DNA of 62,476 nt, taken from Bacteroidales bacterium. GTDB taxonomy: Bacteria > Bacteroidota > Bacteroidia > Bacteroidales > Paludibacteraceae. The notes beneath the pieces were generated by a model, which searched no databases, was not told where the DNA came from, and saw only the letters and a list, made by a program, of their open reading frames with translations. The position numbers and the translations under genes are program-made. Below, piece after piece: positions 8,046 to 16,372 of the stretch (the stretch's first letter is position 1; every line of letters starts with the position of its first letter). Where the stretch lies: NCBI GenBank assembly GCA_900769555.1, contig CAAGHA010000084.1, positions 1-62,476 of the forward strand. The letters run 5' to 3'.

Positions 8046-8461
8046 ACAATTTGGTTTTTCTTCACCAAATCATATAAATCTTGGATACAAGATACCTTAC
8101 AAATTTTGGATTCTGATTGTTTTCTACTTTGGAAACAGGTTTGACACCCCATAATAGTACCACCCAACTCCACAAATGACTCCACTTGAGCCTTTATATC
8201 AGCATTATCTTGAACTAACCCTTCTAACTCTACCCCCTTACCAAGAAGAAAGATAGAGACCTGATTATCCCATTCTTGTGAATAGATGGCCAACCGCATC
8301 GCATTATAAATCGTTTCTACATCATTTGAATATAGTACAATGCCAATACTTTTAGGCTCATTGGGGTCATTATACTTAATCTCTTTTTCAATCATTTGAG
8401 CATTAGAAATCATACTCAATGCCCACAATGTAATAATAATCAATAAATTCTTTCTCATCAT
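8033..8461 (-). CDS. Exported DsrE-family-like protein
   Basis: This 142-residue protein has a signal peptide (about 1-22, ending SNAQ) followed by a DsrE/DsrF-like fold. The markers are SIGIVLYSNDVETIYNAMRLAIYS, the loop VSIFLLGKGVEL and a cysteine-bearing GCQTCFQSR. Cys106, Cys109, Cys121 and Cys125 are clustered. DsrE proteins in the cytoplasm relay sulfur. An exported version with a CxxC pair is less common, and a role in periplasmic thiol chemistry is only an inference. It lies between the argC promoter and an AraC regulator on the same strand. Confidence 0.7.
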   Translation of the reverse strand: MMRKNLLIIITLWALSMISNAQMIEKEIKYNDPNEPKSIGIVLYSNDVETIYNAMRLAIYSQEWDNQVSIFLLGKGVELEGLVQDNADIKAQVESFVELGGTIMGCQTCFQSRKQSESKICKVSCIQDLYDLVKKNQIVLTF

Positions 8462-8597
8462 TTTTTTTACACTATAATTAATCGCAATAATTTTTTTATT
8501 TATCCTAAAATCACAAATAATCGCATCAAACTTTTAGCATACCTTTGTAATAAAGAATGACGCTACTTAATTCAAACAACATCTGAATTTCAATGCA

Positions 8598-9503
8598 TTA
8601 TGATGTCTTTTGTCTATATTCGTTAGGTGTAAGTCCTGTATATTTATGGAAGTACCTGCAAAAGAAAGAAGAATTTTGAAAATTAAGTTCGATAGAAATC
8701 TCCTTAATCGTTTTGTTAGTCGTTTTTAGCAAAACCATCGCTTCCTGAATTAAAAAACGTTGGATGGTCTCACTCGGTGATTTTCCAACCGCCATTTTAG
8801 CAGCTGTAGAGAGATACTTTGCAGTAATACACATTTTGTTCGCATAAAAAGCAACTGTATGTTCTTCTCTAAAATGCTCAGAAACCAACCGAATAAACTC
8901 TGCATAAATTTGTTTGTTACGATCTTGAGAAAAATCTTGGGGACGATTGCATAAACTTTTAATGTTACAAATTTCATGCAATAACGATAAAATTTGGAAA
9001 CGGATAATTTGTTCCTTGTACATCTGATAGTCTTTTTGGCAACACTCAAACAACTTCGTAATATAAGAGTTAATCATTTCACCATCTCCCTCTTCAAGAT
9101 TATGAATCAAGTTTTGACTATTTAGATTCAACGGGTTCCAGAATGAAGCACAATGAGGAATAATCGACTCTTTCATATATTGATGAGAAATAATTAAAAA
9201 GGTAGCCTTAAAATTATTTAATTCGATAATCTCCATAACCGCCTCGGAAGGAATAACCATAATTTGCCCTTGTGAAAACCGGTATGAAACTGTATTAATA
9301 GACAATGACGACGACCCGGAAAAACAATATATAAAGACAAAATACTTCATTCTTACCGGATAATTGGGCTTATGAATCTTATAAATATCATCGGTATTCA
9401 CCACCAATATATCATCCCGAAAGAACGAAATATTATCAATTTTCTTAAAATCATTAATCGTAATTATGTTCAATCTTTCCTTTTTCATAGGGCAAATATT
9501 CAA
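8598..9503 (-). CDS. AraC-family transcriptional regulator
   Basis: This 301-residue protein has an N-terminal cupin-like sensing region and a C-terminal AraC/XylS double helix-turn-helix (about 200-301). The latter includes MCITAKYLSTAAKMAVGKSP and the signature IKEISIELNFQNSSFFCRYF followed by GLTPNEYR. It probably starts at the first Met or at MKKERLN, six residues in. It is divergent from the acyl carrier protein gene. The gap between them holds two inverted repeats that could be its operators. It may also act on the downstream dsrE-like gene. The regulator at 18080 has the same architecture. Confidence 0.88.
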   Translation of the reverse strand: MNICPMKKERLNIITINDFKKIDNISFFRDDILVVNTDDIYKIHKPNYPVRMKYFVFIYCFSGSSSLSINTVSYRFSQGQIMVIPSEAVMEIIELNNFKATFLIISHQYMKESIIPHCASFWNPLNLNSQNLIHNLEEGDGEMINSYITKLFECCQKDYQMYKEQIIRFQILSLLHEICNIKSLCNRPQDFSQDRNKQIYAEFIRLVSEHFREEHTVAFYANKMCITAKYLSTAAKMAVGKSPSETIQRFLIQEAMVLLKTTNKTIKEISIELNFQNSSFFCRYFHKYTGLTPNEYRQKTS

Positions 9504-9545
9504 AATTTGACGTAAAAATAGTCATTTTTTTCTACAAAAATAATG

Positions 9546-9608
9546 TTCTATAAGAAATCTGTATCATATTTATAGAATATTTTGACTTTCACATTTTGCA
9601 AAAATGTG
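9546..9608. promoter_or_regulatory. Two inverted repeats in the araC/ACP divergent region
   Basis: TTCTATAA (9546-9553) pairs with TTATAGAA (9570-9577) across a 16-bp gap. CACATTTT (9590-9597) pairs with AAAATGTG (9601-9608) across GCA. Both arms are perfect. They lie between the divergent starts at 9503 and 9658, where operators would be expected. That they bind the AraC protein is inference. Confidence 0.5.
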
Positions 9609-9657
9609 TGAAATTTGCACCCGAAAAAGTTATTGTACTAATAAAATTTTGAAGAAA

Positions 9658-9897
9658 ATGGAGAAAAATGAATTAATAGAAAAGGTTAATAGCGTTTTAG
9701 CTGAGGAATTTGAAGTAGAAGTTTCTGAAATCTCTGCAGACAAAGACATCAAAACTACATTGAACTTGGATAGTTTAAGTTTGGTTGACATGGTTGCTTT
9801 GATTGAAGGAGAATTCAGCGTTAAAATCAAAGGAACTGAAATGACTTCAATCAAAACATTCGGAGATTTGTACGATTTCTTGGCAGAAAGAGCTTAA
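9658..9897 (+). CDS. Acyl carrier protein
   Basis: This 79-residue protein has the phosphopantetheine attachment motif DSL with Ser39 (LNLDSLSLVDMVALIE). The ATG at 9658 is preferred over an upstream in-frame ATG at 9604, because the longer form adds 18 residues (MCEICTRKSYC...) unlike any ACP N-terminus. The acidic protein fits the helix I-IV plan of ACPs. Primary acpP is usually next to fabF. Here there is no fatty-acid gene nearby and a Rho-independent terminator follows at once, so this is a monocistronic and possibly specialised carrier. Confidence 0.9.
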   Translation: MEKNELIEKVNSVLAEEFEVEVSEISADKDIKTTLNLDSLSLVDMVALIEGEFSVKIKGTEMTSIKTFGDLYDFLAERA

Positions 9898-9916
9898 TCT
9901 TTTATTGCCTATAAAG

Positions 9917-9950
9917 AAAGGGGTGACGTTGTTTAATGTCACCCTTTTTT
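9917..9950 (+). terminator. Rho-independent terminator of the ACP gene
   Basis: The arms GGGTGAC (9921-9927) and GTCACCC (9938-9944) form a perfect stem around a 10-nt loop, followed by a run of T residues. Confidence 0.88.
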
Positions 9951-9972
9951 TGCAATAGAGTTTCTTTTTCAC

Positions 9973-10009
9973 AAGAAAAAAAGCTGCATTTCTATTGAAA
10001 CACAGCTTT
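9973..10009 (-). terminator. Terminator of the minus-strand secreted-protein operon
   Basis: On the minus strand AAAGCTG (10009-10003) pairs with CAGCTTT (9986-9980), with a further TTTC/GAAA pairing inside, followed by seven T residues. It is back to back with the ACP terminator. Confidence 0.75.
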
Positions 10010-10033
10010 ATGCAATAAAACTCTTTTTCTATT

Positions 10034-10660
10034 TTATTTTCCTAAGAACTCATCGAACAATGGATAAACCATAGCCGGATTATTGACAATTCCTCCTGTT
10101 TTTCCTTCAAACTCATCTGACTTTACATACGTTGAAAGCGCAGGACGAGATTTTTTCATCCCCATTGCAATCGTACGTCTAACATTTTTATCATTATCAT
10201 AAGGGACTTTGGAATAGAAAGAATATGCTAACTTCTCGCTTCGCACATGATAATAAAACTTTGCCACTTCATAATAAGAGTGGTAGTTTCCATTGTAAGT
10301 CGGTGTCCATTGGTGATTTCCGACAAAAGTAAGATAACCATCTATATTGGTTCCTTGATAAATTCTTAACATCAACGTAAGTTCTTTTTCCTTGTTTAAA
10401 GGCAACGTTGCACACTCAACCCATTTTAATGGGATAAGTACAGAAGTATCTGCTTTTGTTACAACAGAATCTACATTGGTTAATTCCAACTCCTTTTTGC
10501 AATCTTTGGAATTGAATAGTTTAAACTCAAATTTTAAACCATCTACTTTAAGATAACCCGGAGTCACGTTCCCTCCTTTAAAATAAATGTCAACTTCTTC
10601 TTGTGCATAAGCACTGATACCCATAAAAACGGATAAAACAATTAATAATAACCTTTTCAT
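10034..10660 (-). CDS. Secreted protein of unknown function
   Basis: This 208-residue protein has a clear signal peptide (MKRLLLIVLSVFMGISAYAQ). I recognise no domain. The mature part is rich in beta-type alternation and charged residues, and contains VDIYFKGGNVTPGYLKVDGLK and a Tyr-rich stretch (YNGNYHSYYEVAKFYYH). The start overlaps the stop of the small ORF upstream by 4 bp (ATGA), so the two form an operon. A terminator follows at 9973-10009. Confidence 0.75.
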   Translation of the reverse strand: MKRLLLIVLSVFMGISAYAQEEVDIYFKGGNVTPGYLKVDGLKFEFKLFNSKDCKKELELTNVDSVVTKADTSVLIPLKWVECATLPLNKEKELTLMLRIYQGTNIDGYLTFVGNHQWTPTYNGNYHSYYEVAKFYYHVRSEKLAYSFYSKVPYDNDKNVRRTIAMGMKKSRPALSTYVKSDEFEGKTGGIVNNPAMVYPLFDEFLGK

Positions 10661-10851
10661 AATAAAATAAATTTACGTTTATAAATATGTTCTATAAAAT
10701 TAGAATAACCTATTTCCTTTTCAATATTAGCAAAAATACAAAGCTTTACAAGATAGGTACTCGCAAAATAGTCATTCGAACTTCCGCCATCATCAGCGAA
10801 GAGCTGCATAGTTGCCAGTAAAAGCAAGATGGTTGAAAGGACGTTTTTCAT
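10657..10851 (-). CDS. Small secreted or leader-type protein
   Basis: This 64-codon ORF starts with a convincing signal peptide (MKNVLSTILLLLATMQLFAD) and continues with about 45 unremarkable residues. It is supported as real by a good promoter at 10893-10924 and an ATGA overlap with the next gene. It may be a small exported peptide, or the decayed front of a longer gene. I recognise no family. Confidence 0.5.
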   Translation of the reverse strand: MKNVLSTILLLLATMQLFADDGGSSNDYFASTYLVKLCIFANIEKEIGYSNFIEHIYKRKFILL

Positions 10852-10892
10852 GATGTTTATTTTTTAATTCTTCATTTCATATAACCGAAGGA

Positions 10893-10924
10893 CAAAGATA
10901 AAAAAATTAGGCTCCTATCGCAAA
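10893..10924 (-). promoter_or_regulatory. Promoter of the 10851-10034 operon
   Basis: On the minus strand TTTG (10921-10924) is followed after 20 bp by TATCTTTG (10893-10900), a near-ideal Bacteroidetes promoter. The start codon lies about 42 bp downstream. Confidence 0.7.
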
Positions 10925-10993
10925 CAAAAGCTTTATCAACTCAAAATCTGCACAAAAAAGTTTTGATAGACAGCTATTTAATCATAATTTTCT

Positions 10994-11001
10994 TATATTT
11001 G
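10994..11001 (+). promoter_or_regulatory. -7 element of the 855-residue secreted protein gene
   Basis: TATATTTG matches TAnnTTTG, 23 bp before the start codon at 11024. No good -33 element lies at the usual spacing. Confidence 0.45.
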
Positions 11002-11023
11002 CCTATCAAATAAACCATTAAGC

Positions 11024-13591
11024 ATGAAAACACGTTTTTTATTACTATTCTCTTTTTTGACTTTATGCAAGTCGCTCGTCTTGGCTGATGTGGATGTGTC
11101 TGACCTTTATCTGCAAAACGCAGGTTTTGATGACGAGTCTCACTTTGATTATACTGTCTCTGACAATGGCAATGTGGCGCAAGAGATTTTGCCAATCTAC
11201 GGATGGAACAAAGATTTCAGCGTGGATTATACCGTGTGCGGAATTTACGAATTTGGCACCGCAAAAACTTTTAACACATACGGCAATGTGCCGCCTGCAG
11301 GATATGACGGCTCAAAAGGCGGATGCCTCGCTTTAAGCACCGGCTGGGACCAAGAGATGAAATTTTTCCAAAAGGTGACATTGCCTGCCGGGAACTACAA
11401 AATTCAAACCGCCTTCTTTAACGGCAGCAATTCTAACAACGGTTACAGCTTGCTTGGATGGATTCCCGAAAACGGCGACACAAAAGTTTCGTCTATCTCC
11501 TCCTTCCCGTTCAATCAATGGATTGTGGATGAGGTCTCGTTCTCTCTTGCAGAAGAGACGACAGGGCGCGTGCAAATTGGCTTCAAGGCGGTCGCAAATG
11601 GCTCTGCCAATTCCGCTAAAATCGTGGCTGATTTTGTGAAACTGTATGTCGTGGGAGACGAATCGACAGATTATCTTGCCACCGAAGTGTCGAAACGCGT
11701 GGAAACTGCCAACGAACTATTATCACAAAGAATGAATGCCACTCACCGTGAAAATCTGAAAGGAGCAACGGAAAGTGCCGAGTTGTGGCTGGCTTCTCCT
11801 TCATCACAAACTCTCTCTTCTATTGTTTCCAACTTACGCAAAGCATCAGAGGCCGCACAAACTTCTATTGCTCTATATTCTGAACTCGAAGGGCTCATCG
11901 CAGAGGCCGAGCCGGCAGCTTTAGAAGACGCAAACATCTCTGCTGCATTAGACAGAGCCAAGCAGGTCTATGATGATGAATTTCTGCCGGTTGCTGATGT
12001 CAACGAAACCATCTTGGAATTGGAGGAGTTGATGCTTTATTACAGAACAAGTCATGCCTCCGGACCGGTTCCAACTGTAACATCAGACCCTCGTCATGCT
12101 CGTGGCGCAACAATGTTCTTTGGCAGGGCCTCCTTTTCGGGAGAAGGAATTGTGGAAAAGGGATTCTGCTGGGGAACAAAAAACAACCCTACGATAAAGG
12201 ATAACCGCTCCACCAAATCATTCAGCAACAATGGTGACATATATGTGATTGAAGGACTGAGCCCCTCTACGTTCTACTATATTCGTCCATACGCAATAAC
12301 CAATCAAAATGTGGTGGGCTACGGAAAGACAACAAAAATCTGCACATTGCCCAAGGGAGAGATCTCTTGGAGCTACAACAATGGCGGTTCGACAGACGAA
12401 AACGCCCGAATAAACTCTGCTGTGAAAGATGCTGTTGACATTTGGAACAACATAACAAGCATCAAGGGGCTGCACCTGACTGTAAACTACGGTGCAAGCA
12501 CTCCAACTGCTGATTGCAGTTACGGAGGATGGATGCGTGTAGGCCCTAACGAAAGTTATCAGCGCACCGGCACAATCCAACACGAAATGGCTCATGCGGT
12601 TGGTGTCGGAACCACAGAAACATGGTATAACAGCAGCATATACAGAGAAAACACAAGCACCGGTTTCTGGCTTGGAGAACGAACAGACCGTATTTTGGCA
12701 TTCTTGGAAAATGACAACAATGTGCATTTGAAGGGCGACAAAACACACTTTTGGCCGTACGGCATCAACGGAGCTCACGAAGATGACGGAACTCGCATGC
12801 TATATTATGCAAACGCGCTTATAGTTCAATCGCTGGGAGAAGACAATCTGCCTCCCGTATCGGGCGCGTTCGCGTCTCCTGCTTACACGTTCATCCATGA
12901 CGACAATGAGTATTACTACATTCTTTCGGCAGATGACTTGAATGGTACAGACTTTTCTATGCTAAAATCGGACAGCGATAATTTGCAATTGCAGAGGAGT
13001 AATTGGGTTACCATTCTTAGGGAGAATTCGTATGCTTGGCAAATACGATTCAATCCGACCACTCAGCTTTACGAATTCAAAAACTTGGAGTCTGACAAAG
13101 CGCTTTATCACAATAATTCACAGATACAATTATCTGACAATGAAAACTTTTGCATACAAATGCTTGGCTCTCGACAAAATGTGGTTACAGAGGTGTTTAA
13201 TCTGAAATCATATTGGCTGACTTTTGACAATGGCACGAACAACCCAAATGCGCTCTCCTCCTCGTCCGGCAATGTCTCGGTCTCACGATTTGACCATCAG
13301 AACTCAGCCTCCAACCAACGCTGGATAATCTTGTCTCGCAAGGAGGTTAAAGCGTTGGCAGGAGAAGATATAGAAACAATGATAGACGACATCGAACTTC
13401 TATCCCTTATCATCTACAGCAACGACGGAAAAATAGTTGTGGAAAGCACAGACAAAGGGGCGTGGATAAACGTGAATGACATTCAGGGCCGCATGGTCAA
13501 AAGACTTTATATGCAAGCCGGAATGAAACTTGAGATTGCGGTGGAAAGAGGTGTATATGTGGTGAATGGCAAGAAATTGCTGGTGGAGTAA
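11024..13591 (+). CDS. Secreted HExxH protein with fibronectin-like domain and T9SS-like C-terminus
   Basis: This 855-residue protein has a signal peptide (1-22) and a jelly-roll-like N-terminal domain (about 25-210). A helical segment (about 215-340) is followed by an FN3-like domain typical of Bacteroidetes (about 345-445, with GIVEKGFCWGT and GLSPSTFYYIRPYA). The zincin-like region contains HEMAHAVGVGT at 520-530. A ricin-like beta-trefoil follows (about 630-775, ending NQRWIIL). The tail (about 790-855, DIQGRMVKRLYM...GVYVVNGKKLLVE) resembles a type-A T9SS sorting domain. HExxHxxGxG recalls metzincins, but Thr stands where the third histidine is expected. I infer an extracellular peptidase or relative. 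By eye the gene is more GC-rich than its flanks. Confidence 0.8.
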   Translation: MKTRFLLLFSFLTLCKSLVLADVDVSDLYLQNAGFDDESHFDYTVSDNGNVAQEILPIYGWNKDFSVDYTVCGIYEFGTAKTFNTYGNVPPAGYDGSKGGCLALSTGWDQEMKFFQKVTLPAGNYKIQTAFFNGSNSNNGYSLLGWIPENGDTKVSSISSFPFNQWIVDEVSFSLAEETTGRVQIGFKAVANGSANSAKIVADFVKLYVVGDESTDYLATEVSKRVETANELLSQRMNATHRENLKGATESAELWLASPSSQTLSSIVSNLRKASEAAQTSIALYSELEGLIAEAEPAALEDANISAALDRAKQVYDDEFLPVADVNETILELEELMLYYRTSHASGPVPTVTSDPRHARGATMFFGRASFSGEGIVEKGFCWGTKNNPTIKDNRSTKSFSNNGDIYVIEGLSPSTFYYIRPYAITNQNVVGYGKTTKICTLPKGEISWSYNNGGSTDENARINSAVKDAVDIWNNITSIKGLHLTVNYGASTPTADCSYGGWMRVGPNESYQRTGTIQHEMAHAVGVGTTETWYNSSIYRENTSTGFWLGERTDRILAFLENDNNVHLKGDKTHFWPYGINGAHEDDGTRMLYYANALIVQSLGEDNLPPVSGAFASPAYTFIHDDNEYYYILSADDLNGTDFSMLKSDSDNLQLQRSNWVTILRENSYAWQIRFNPTTQLYEFKNLESDKALYHNNSQIQLSDNENFCIQMLGSRQNVVTEVFNLKSYWLTFDNGTNNPNALSSSSGNVSVSRFDHQNSASNQRWIILSRKEVKALAGEDIETMIDDIELLSLIIYSNDGKIVVESTDKGAWINVNDIQGRMVKRLYMQAGMKLEIAVERGVYVVNGKKLLVE

Positions 13592-13738
13592 GGGTTCTAG
13601 GAACAATAAAACAGCCGGATTCTGCTTGTGGTTATCTCCTAATCGGCATTTTCAAGTTGGAACTAAGAAATTTTTAGAAATTTAATGCTGTATTGCAACT
13701 AAATTTATGAGCGACTGCATTATATTAGACATAAAAAA

Positions 13739-14659
13739 ATGGAAAGAAATAATATTGTTAACACGACATCTGAAAAAAAAGTCAACGCTCAAAAGTGGTT
13801 GAGGTTTTCTGAGGTTTTGACGCTCTCGCTTGGAGCCGGTCTCCTGTTGAGCGGAATCATATTTTTCTTTGCCTACAACTGGGAAACGATTCATCGTTTT
13901 GTAAAGATGGGAATTGTGGCGGCTCTTTTGCTCTCCACCTTTGTCGCCGTGGTGAAAGTGCCGATGCACGACTGGGTGCGCAACATAACCATTTTTTCCA
14001 TGTGCATACTGGTAGGGGCTTTCTTGGCTCTGTTCGGACAAATATACCAGACGGGAGCAGACAGTTACACGCTCTTCCTCGCTTGGGCTATTTGCATTGT
14101 GGTTTGGGTGGTTGTGGCAGACTTTTATCCGTTATGGATTTTCTTTATCGGCTTGACGATGCTTGCCTACGGATTGATTCCGTCTGTCAAATTGGGATTC
14201 ACAGACTTTGTGGTTATCACCTCTCTTTTCATCCTCTTTTTTGAATTTTCACCGAAGTTAATACCGCACAAAAGTGTCGCCCCAAAATGGTTTATGACAC
14301 TGCTTTTCAGTGTTGCGTACACCCTCGCCGTGATCATGATTTCAATTGTTATCTTTGATGGCTTTGACTATATTGAGGGCTGGGATTTTTCTGTTAGCAT
14401 AGCAGTGAGCGCAGCAACCCTATTTTATGCGTTCATGAAGAGAAACCTCATGCTCTATTCTATTTTCTGCATAGGTGTTTTAACCATAATATATGAATTA
14501 TTGATTCGGATTATAGATGATTGGGAGATGATGATTTGGGTCTCAATCCCATTTATGGCCGGCATCTATTTTTTAGGCAAACACCTCATAGACAAAAAGA
14601 GGGAGTGGGAAGCGATTCTTTCTGCAAATCAGCAGACAGAGAATCAAAACAATGATTAA
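13739..14659 (+). CDS. DUF2157 membrane protein
   Basis: This 306-residue protein has a short cytoplasmic N-terminus and about eight hydrophobic helices. The sequence AQKWLRFSEVLTLSLGAGLLLSG and the later GQIYQTGAD are characteristic of DUF2157. In many Bacteroidetes and Proteobacteria this gene is followed by DUF4401 and GDYXXLXY genes, exactly as here. The function of the trio is not established. Its stop codon coincides with the first bases of a family B element, which separates it from the DUF4401 gene. Confidence 0.88.
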   Translation: MERNNIVNTTSEKKVNAQKWLRFSEVLTLSLGAGLLLSGIIFFFAYNWETIHRFVKMGIVAALLLSTFVAVVKVPMHDWVRNITIFSMCILVGAFLALFGQIYQTGADSYTLFLAWAICIVVWVVVADFYPLWIFFIGLTMLAYGLIPSVKLGFTDFVVITSLFILFFEFSPKLIPHKSVAPKWFMTLLFSVAYTLAVIMISIVIFDGFDYIEGWDFSVSIAVSAATLFYAFMKRNLMLYSIFCIGVLTIIYELLIRIIDDWEMMIWVSIPFMAGIYFLGKHLIDKKREWEAILSANQQTENQNND

Positions 14660-14860
14660 GGTGAGTTCTATAAATTCACCGTTTATAATTAAAAAGTACA
14701 AATCGTGGGTTGATAAACTTTTCGGCACTTTTTGATTTATTTCAGCAACTTGCTGATTGTCGGTCGGTTACAGTGCCTGCACTGCTCCCTACTTTCTCAC
14801 AGCAATCTGCTCGAAATAAATTCAAAAATTCCTCGAAATGAATTTATAGAACCCACCTTA
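14657..14860. mobile_element. MITE-like element family B, copy 5 (divergent interior)
   Basis: The ends are TAAGGTGAGTTCTATAAATT at 14657-14676 and AATTTATAGAACCCACCTTA at 14841-14860, a terminal inverted repeat with one mismatch. The interior differs from the other four copies. The first three bases are the stop codon of the upstream gene, and the element lies inside an operon. Confidence 0.85.
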
Positions 14861-14882
14861 AAAACTTTCAAAAGGATTGTTT

Positions 14883-15842
14883 ATGGAATTTACAGACAAA
14901 TATGATTTGACAGAGGGCACAAAACTGACGTGGCCGCTCAAATTGCTCTTTTATATTGGAGGGCAGATAACCATGTTAATGGTTGGTTTCCCGTTGGCAC
15001 TAATGGTGGAGGGTTCTACAGGTGCCGCTCTTGTCTTGGGCTTATGCTTGATTATTGGCTCTATCATAATGACGAGAAAAGTTGATAACGAAAAACTCAT
15101 ACTTTCGGTAGCACTGCCACTTTTCTTTTCTGGAGAAGTTCTCTCTTCTTATATGTTGATAAATCATGAAATGCCTGAAAGTGCTTTCTGGTTTTATGAA
15201 ATCTGCGTGCTGATTGTATCGTGGATTTTTTGCCGTAACCATTTCATGAGACAGCTCATTCTTTTGTCGATTGTCTCTGTCTTCCCTCTAATGTTCGATT
15301 TTATAGGATATTCTTTTTTGAAAAACTTTTCATTTTACTACTCAATCCTCTTGATGGTTATCTACGGCTTGACGATTTGGTTTGATGCGGATAAATTCAA
15401 AAAAGAAAATCTTTATGCACAATACATACCCACCCTTCGCTTTTGTATAGTAGTTGTTGCTATCCCCTACGCTTTGTTGGGTATTGACAATGTAGCGCAG
15501 TCTATTATTTGCGCCTTATTAAGTTTCGCAGTGGCACTCTTTATATTGTCAAAGCAGGAGGTAGGATCCACAAAAAAAGCTTTGGGCACGGCTCTTGTTT
15601 TGTTAGGTTGCGCAGCCTCCTGCGTCACACCCAACGTCTCACTTGCTGTGCTGGGCTTGATTCTCACCTATATGGTGTTGGACAAGTTCGGTGTGGTTGC
15701 GTTTGGACTCTTCTTAATCTATTCTATCGGCAAGTTCTACTACGACATGGAGATCTTACTAAGTCATAAATCATACTTGCTTATGGGTAGCGGAATCATC
15801 TTTTTACTACTATTCTTTTTCATCAACAGATTAAAAAAATGA
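14883..15842 (+). CDS. DUF4401 membrane protein
   Basis: This protein of 319 residues has about ten transmembrane helices and a polar N-terminus (MEFTDKYDLTEG). ATG 14883 is chosen over the upstream TTG at 14877 because AAAGGA at 14871-14876 is then correctly spaced as a ribosome-binding site. It is the second member of the DUF2157/DUF4401/GDYXXLXY set. The stop overlaps the next start by 4 bp (ATGA). Confidence 0.87.
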   Translation: MEFTDKYDLTEGTKLTWPLKLLFYIGGQITMLMVGFPLALMVEGSTGAALVLGLCLIIGSIIMTRKVDNEKLILSVALPLFFSGEVLSSYMLINHEMPESAFWFYEICVLIVSWIFCRNHFMRQLILLSIVSVFPLMFDFIGYSFLKNFSFYYSILLMVIYGLTIWFDADKFKKENLYAQYIPTLRFCIVVVAIPYALLGIDNVAQSIICALLSFAVALFILSKQEVGSTKKALGTALVLLGCAASCVTPNVSLAVLGLILTYMVLDKFGVVAFGLFLIYSIGKFYYDMEILLSHKSYLLMGSGIIFLLLFFFINRLKK

Positions 15843-16354
15843 GCAAATTAAAATTATTCATCATATCAGCCAACATGTTGCTTGTGCTACTGTTTTTTGG
15901 TTTCAACATAGTGAAGAACGAGAAGGTTCTGAGCGAAGGTGAGACTGTGTTACTGGAATTGCGTCCGGTGGACCCTCGCTCGCTTATGCAAGGGGACTAT
16001 ATGACTCTTAGTTTTGAAGTTTGTAATCATATTTATGGCCTTGAAGCAGAATCGAATAAATTTTGCGTTGTGCAATTAGACGATGATAGAGTCGCCCATT
16101 TTGTCAGTTTGACCAATGACGCAACGGAAACTCTAAAAGAAGACGAACTTCTGCTTCGTTATTCCTTAGAAAAAAACAGGTGGGGAAGAAAATTCTATTA
16201 CCTCGGCTCTGACAGTTATTTCTTTCAGGAAGGCACAGGAGACAAATATGCGGGAGCCAAGTACGGCTTGCTCAAAGTTGTGACAAAAGGAGAGATGATT
16301 GGGACTTGCAGCCTTGTCGGACTGTGTGATGCGGACAAGAACCTAATAAAATAA
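15839..16354 (+). CDS. GDYXXLXY-family protein
   Basis: This 171-residue protein has one N-terminal membrane segment (about 5-24) and the family signature QGDYMTLSFEV at residues 59-69, within PVDPRSLMQGDYMTLSFEV. The remainder (about 75-171) is an extracytoplasmic beta-rich domain. It is translationally coupled to the DUF4401 gene. It is convergent with the radical SAM gene, with only 18 bp between stops. Confidence 0.88.
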   Translation: MSKLKLFIISANMLLVLLFFGFNIVKNEKVLSEGETVLLELRPVDPRSLMQGDYMTLSFEVCNHIYGLEAESNKFCVVQLDDDRVAHFVSLTNDATETLKEDELLLRYSLEKNRWGRKFYYLGSDSYFFQEGTGDKYAGAKYGLLKVVTKGEMIGTCSLVGLCDADKNLIK

Positions 16355-16372
16355 CATCCAAGGCACACGTCT

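Noticed and set aside
8540..8547. Plus-strand TACCTTTG promoter element.
   Set aside because: No -33 element at proper distance and no plus-strand gene follows; it would read antisense into the AraC gene.
9604..9657. Upstream ATG for the acyl carrier protein.
   Set aside because: The 18 added residues (cysteine-rich, basic) are foreign to ACPs, and the region overlaps the CACATTTT/AAAATGTG palindrome.
12218..12778. 186-codon minus-strand open frame inside the 855-residue secreted protein gene.
   Set aside because: It is a shadow of the real plus-strand gene; it has no family features and no promoter.
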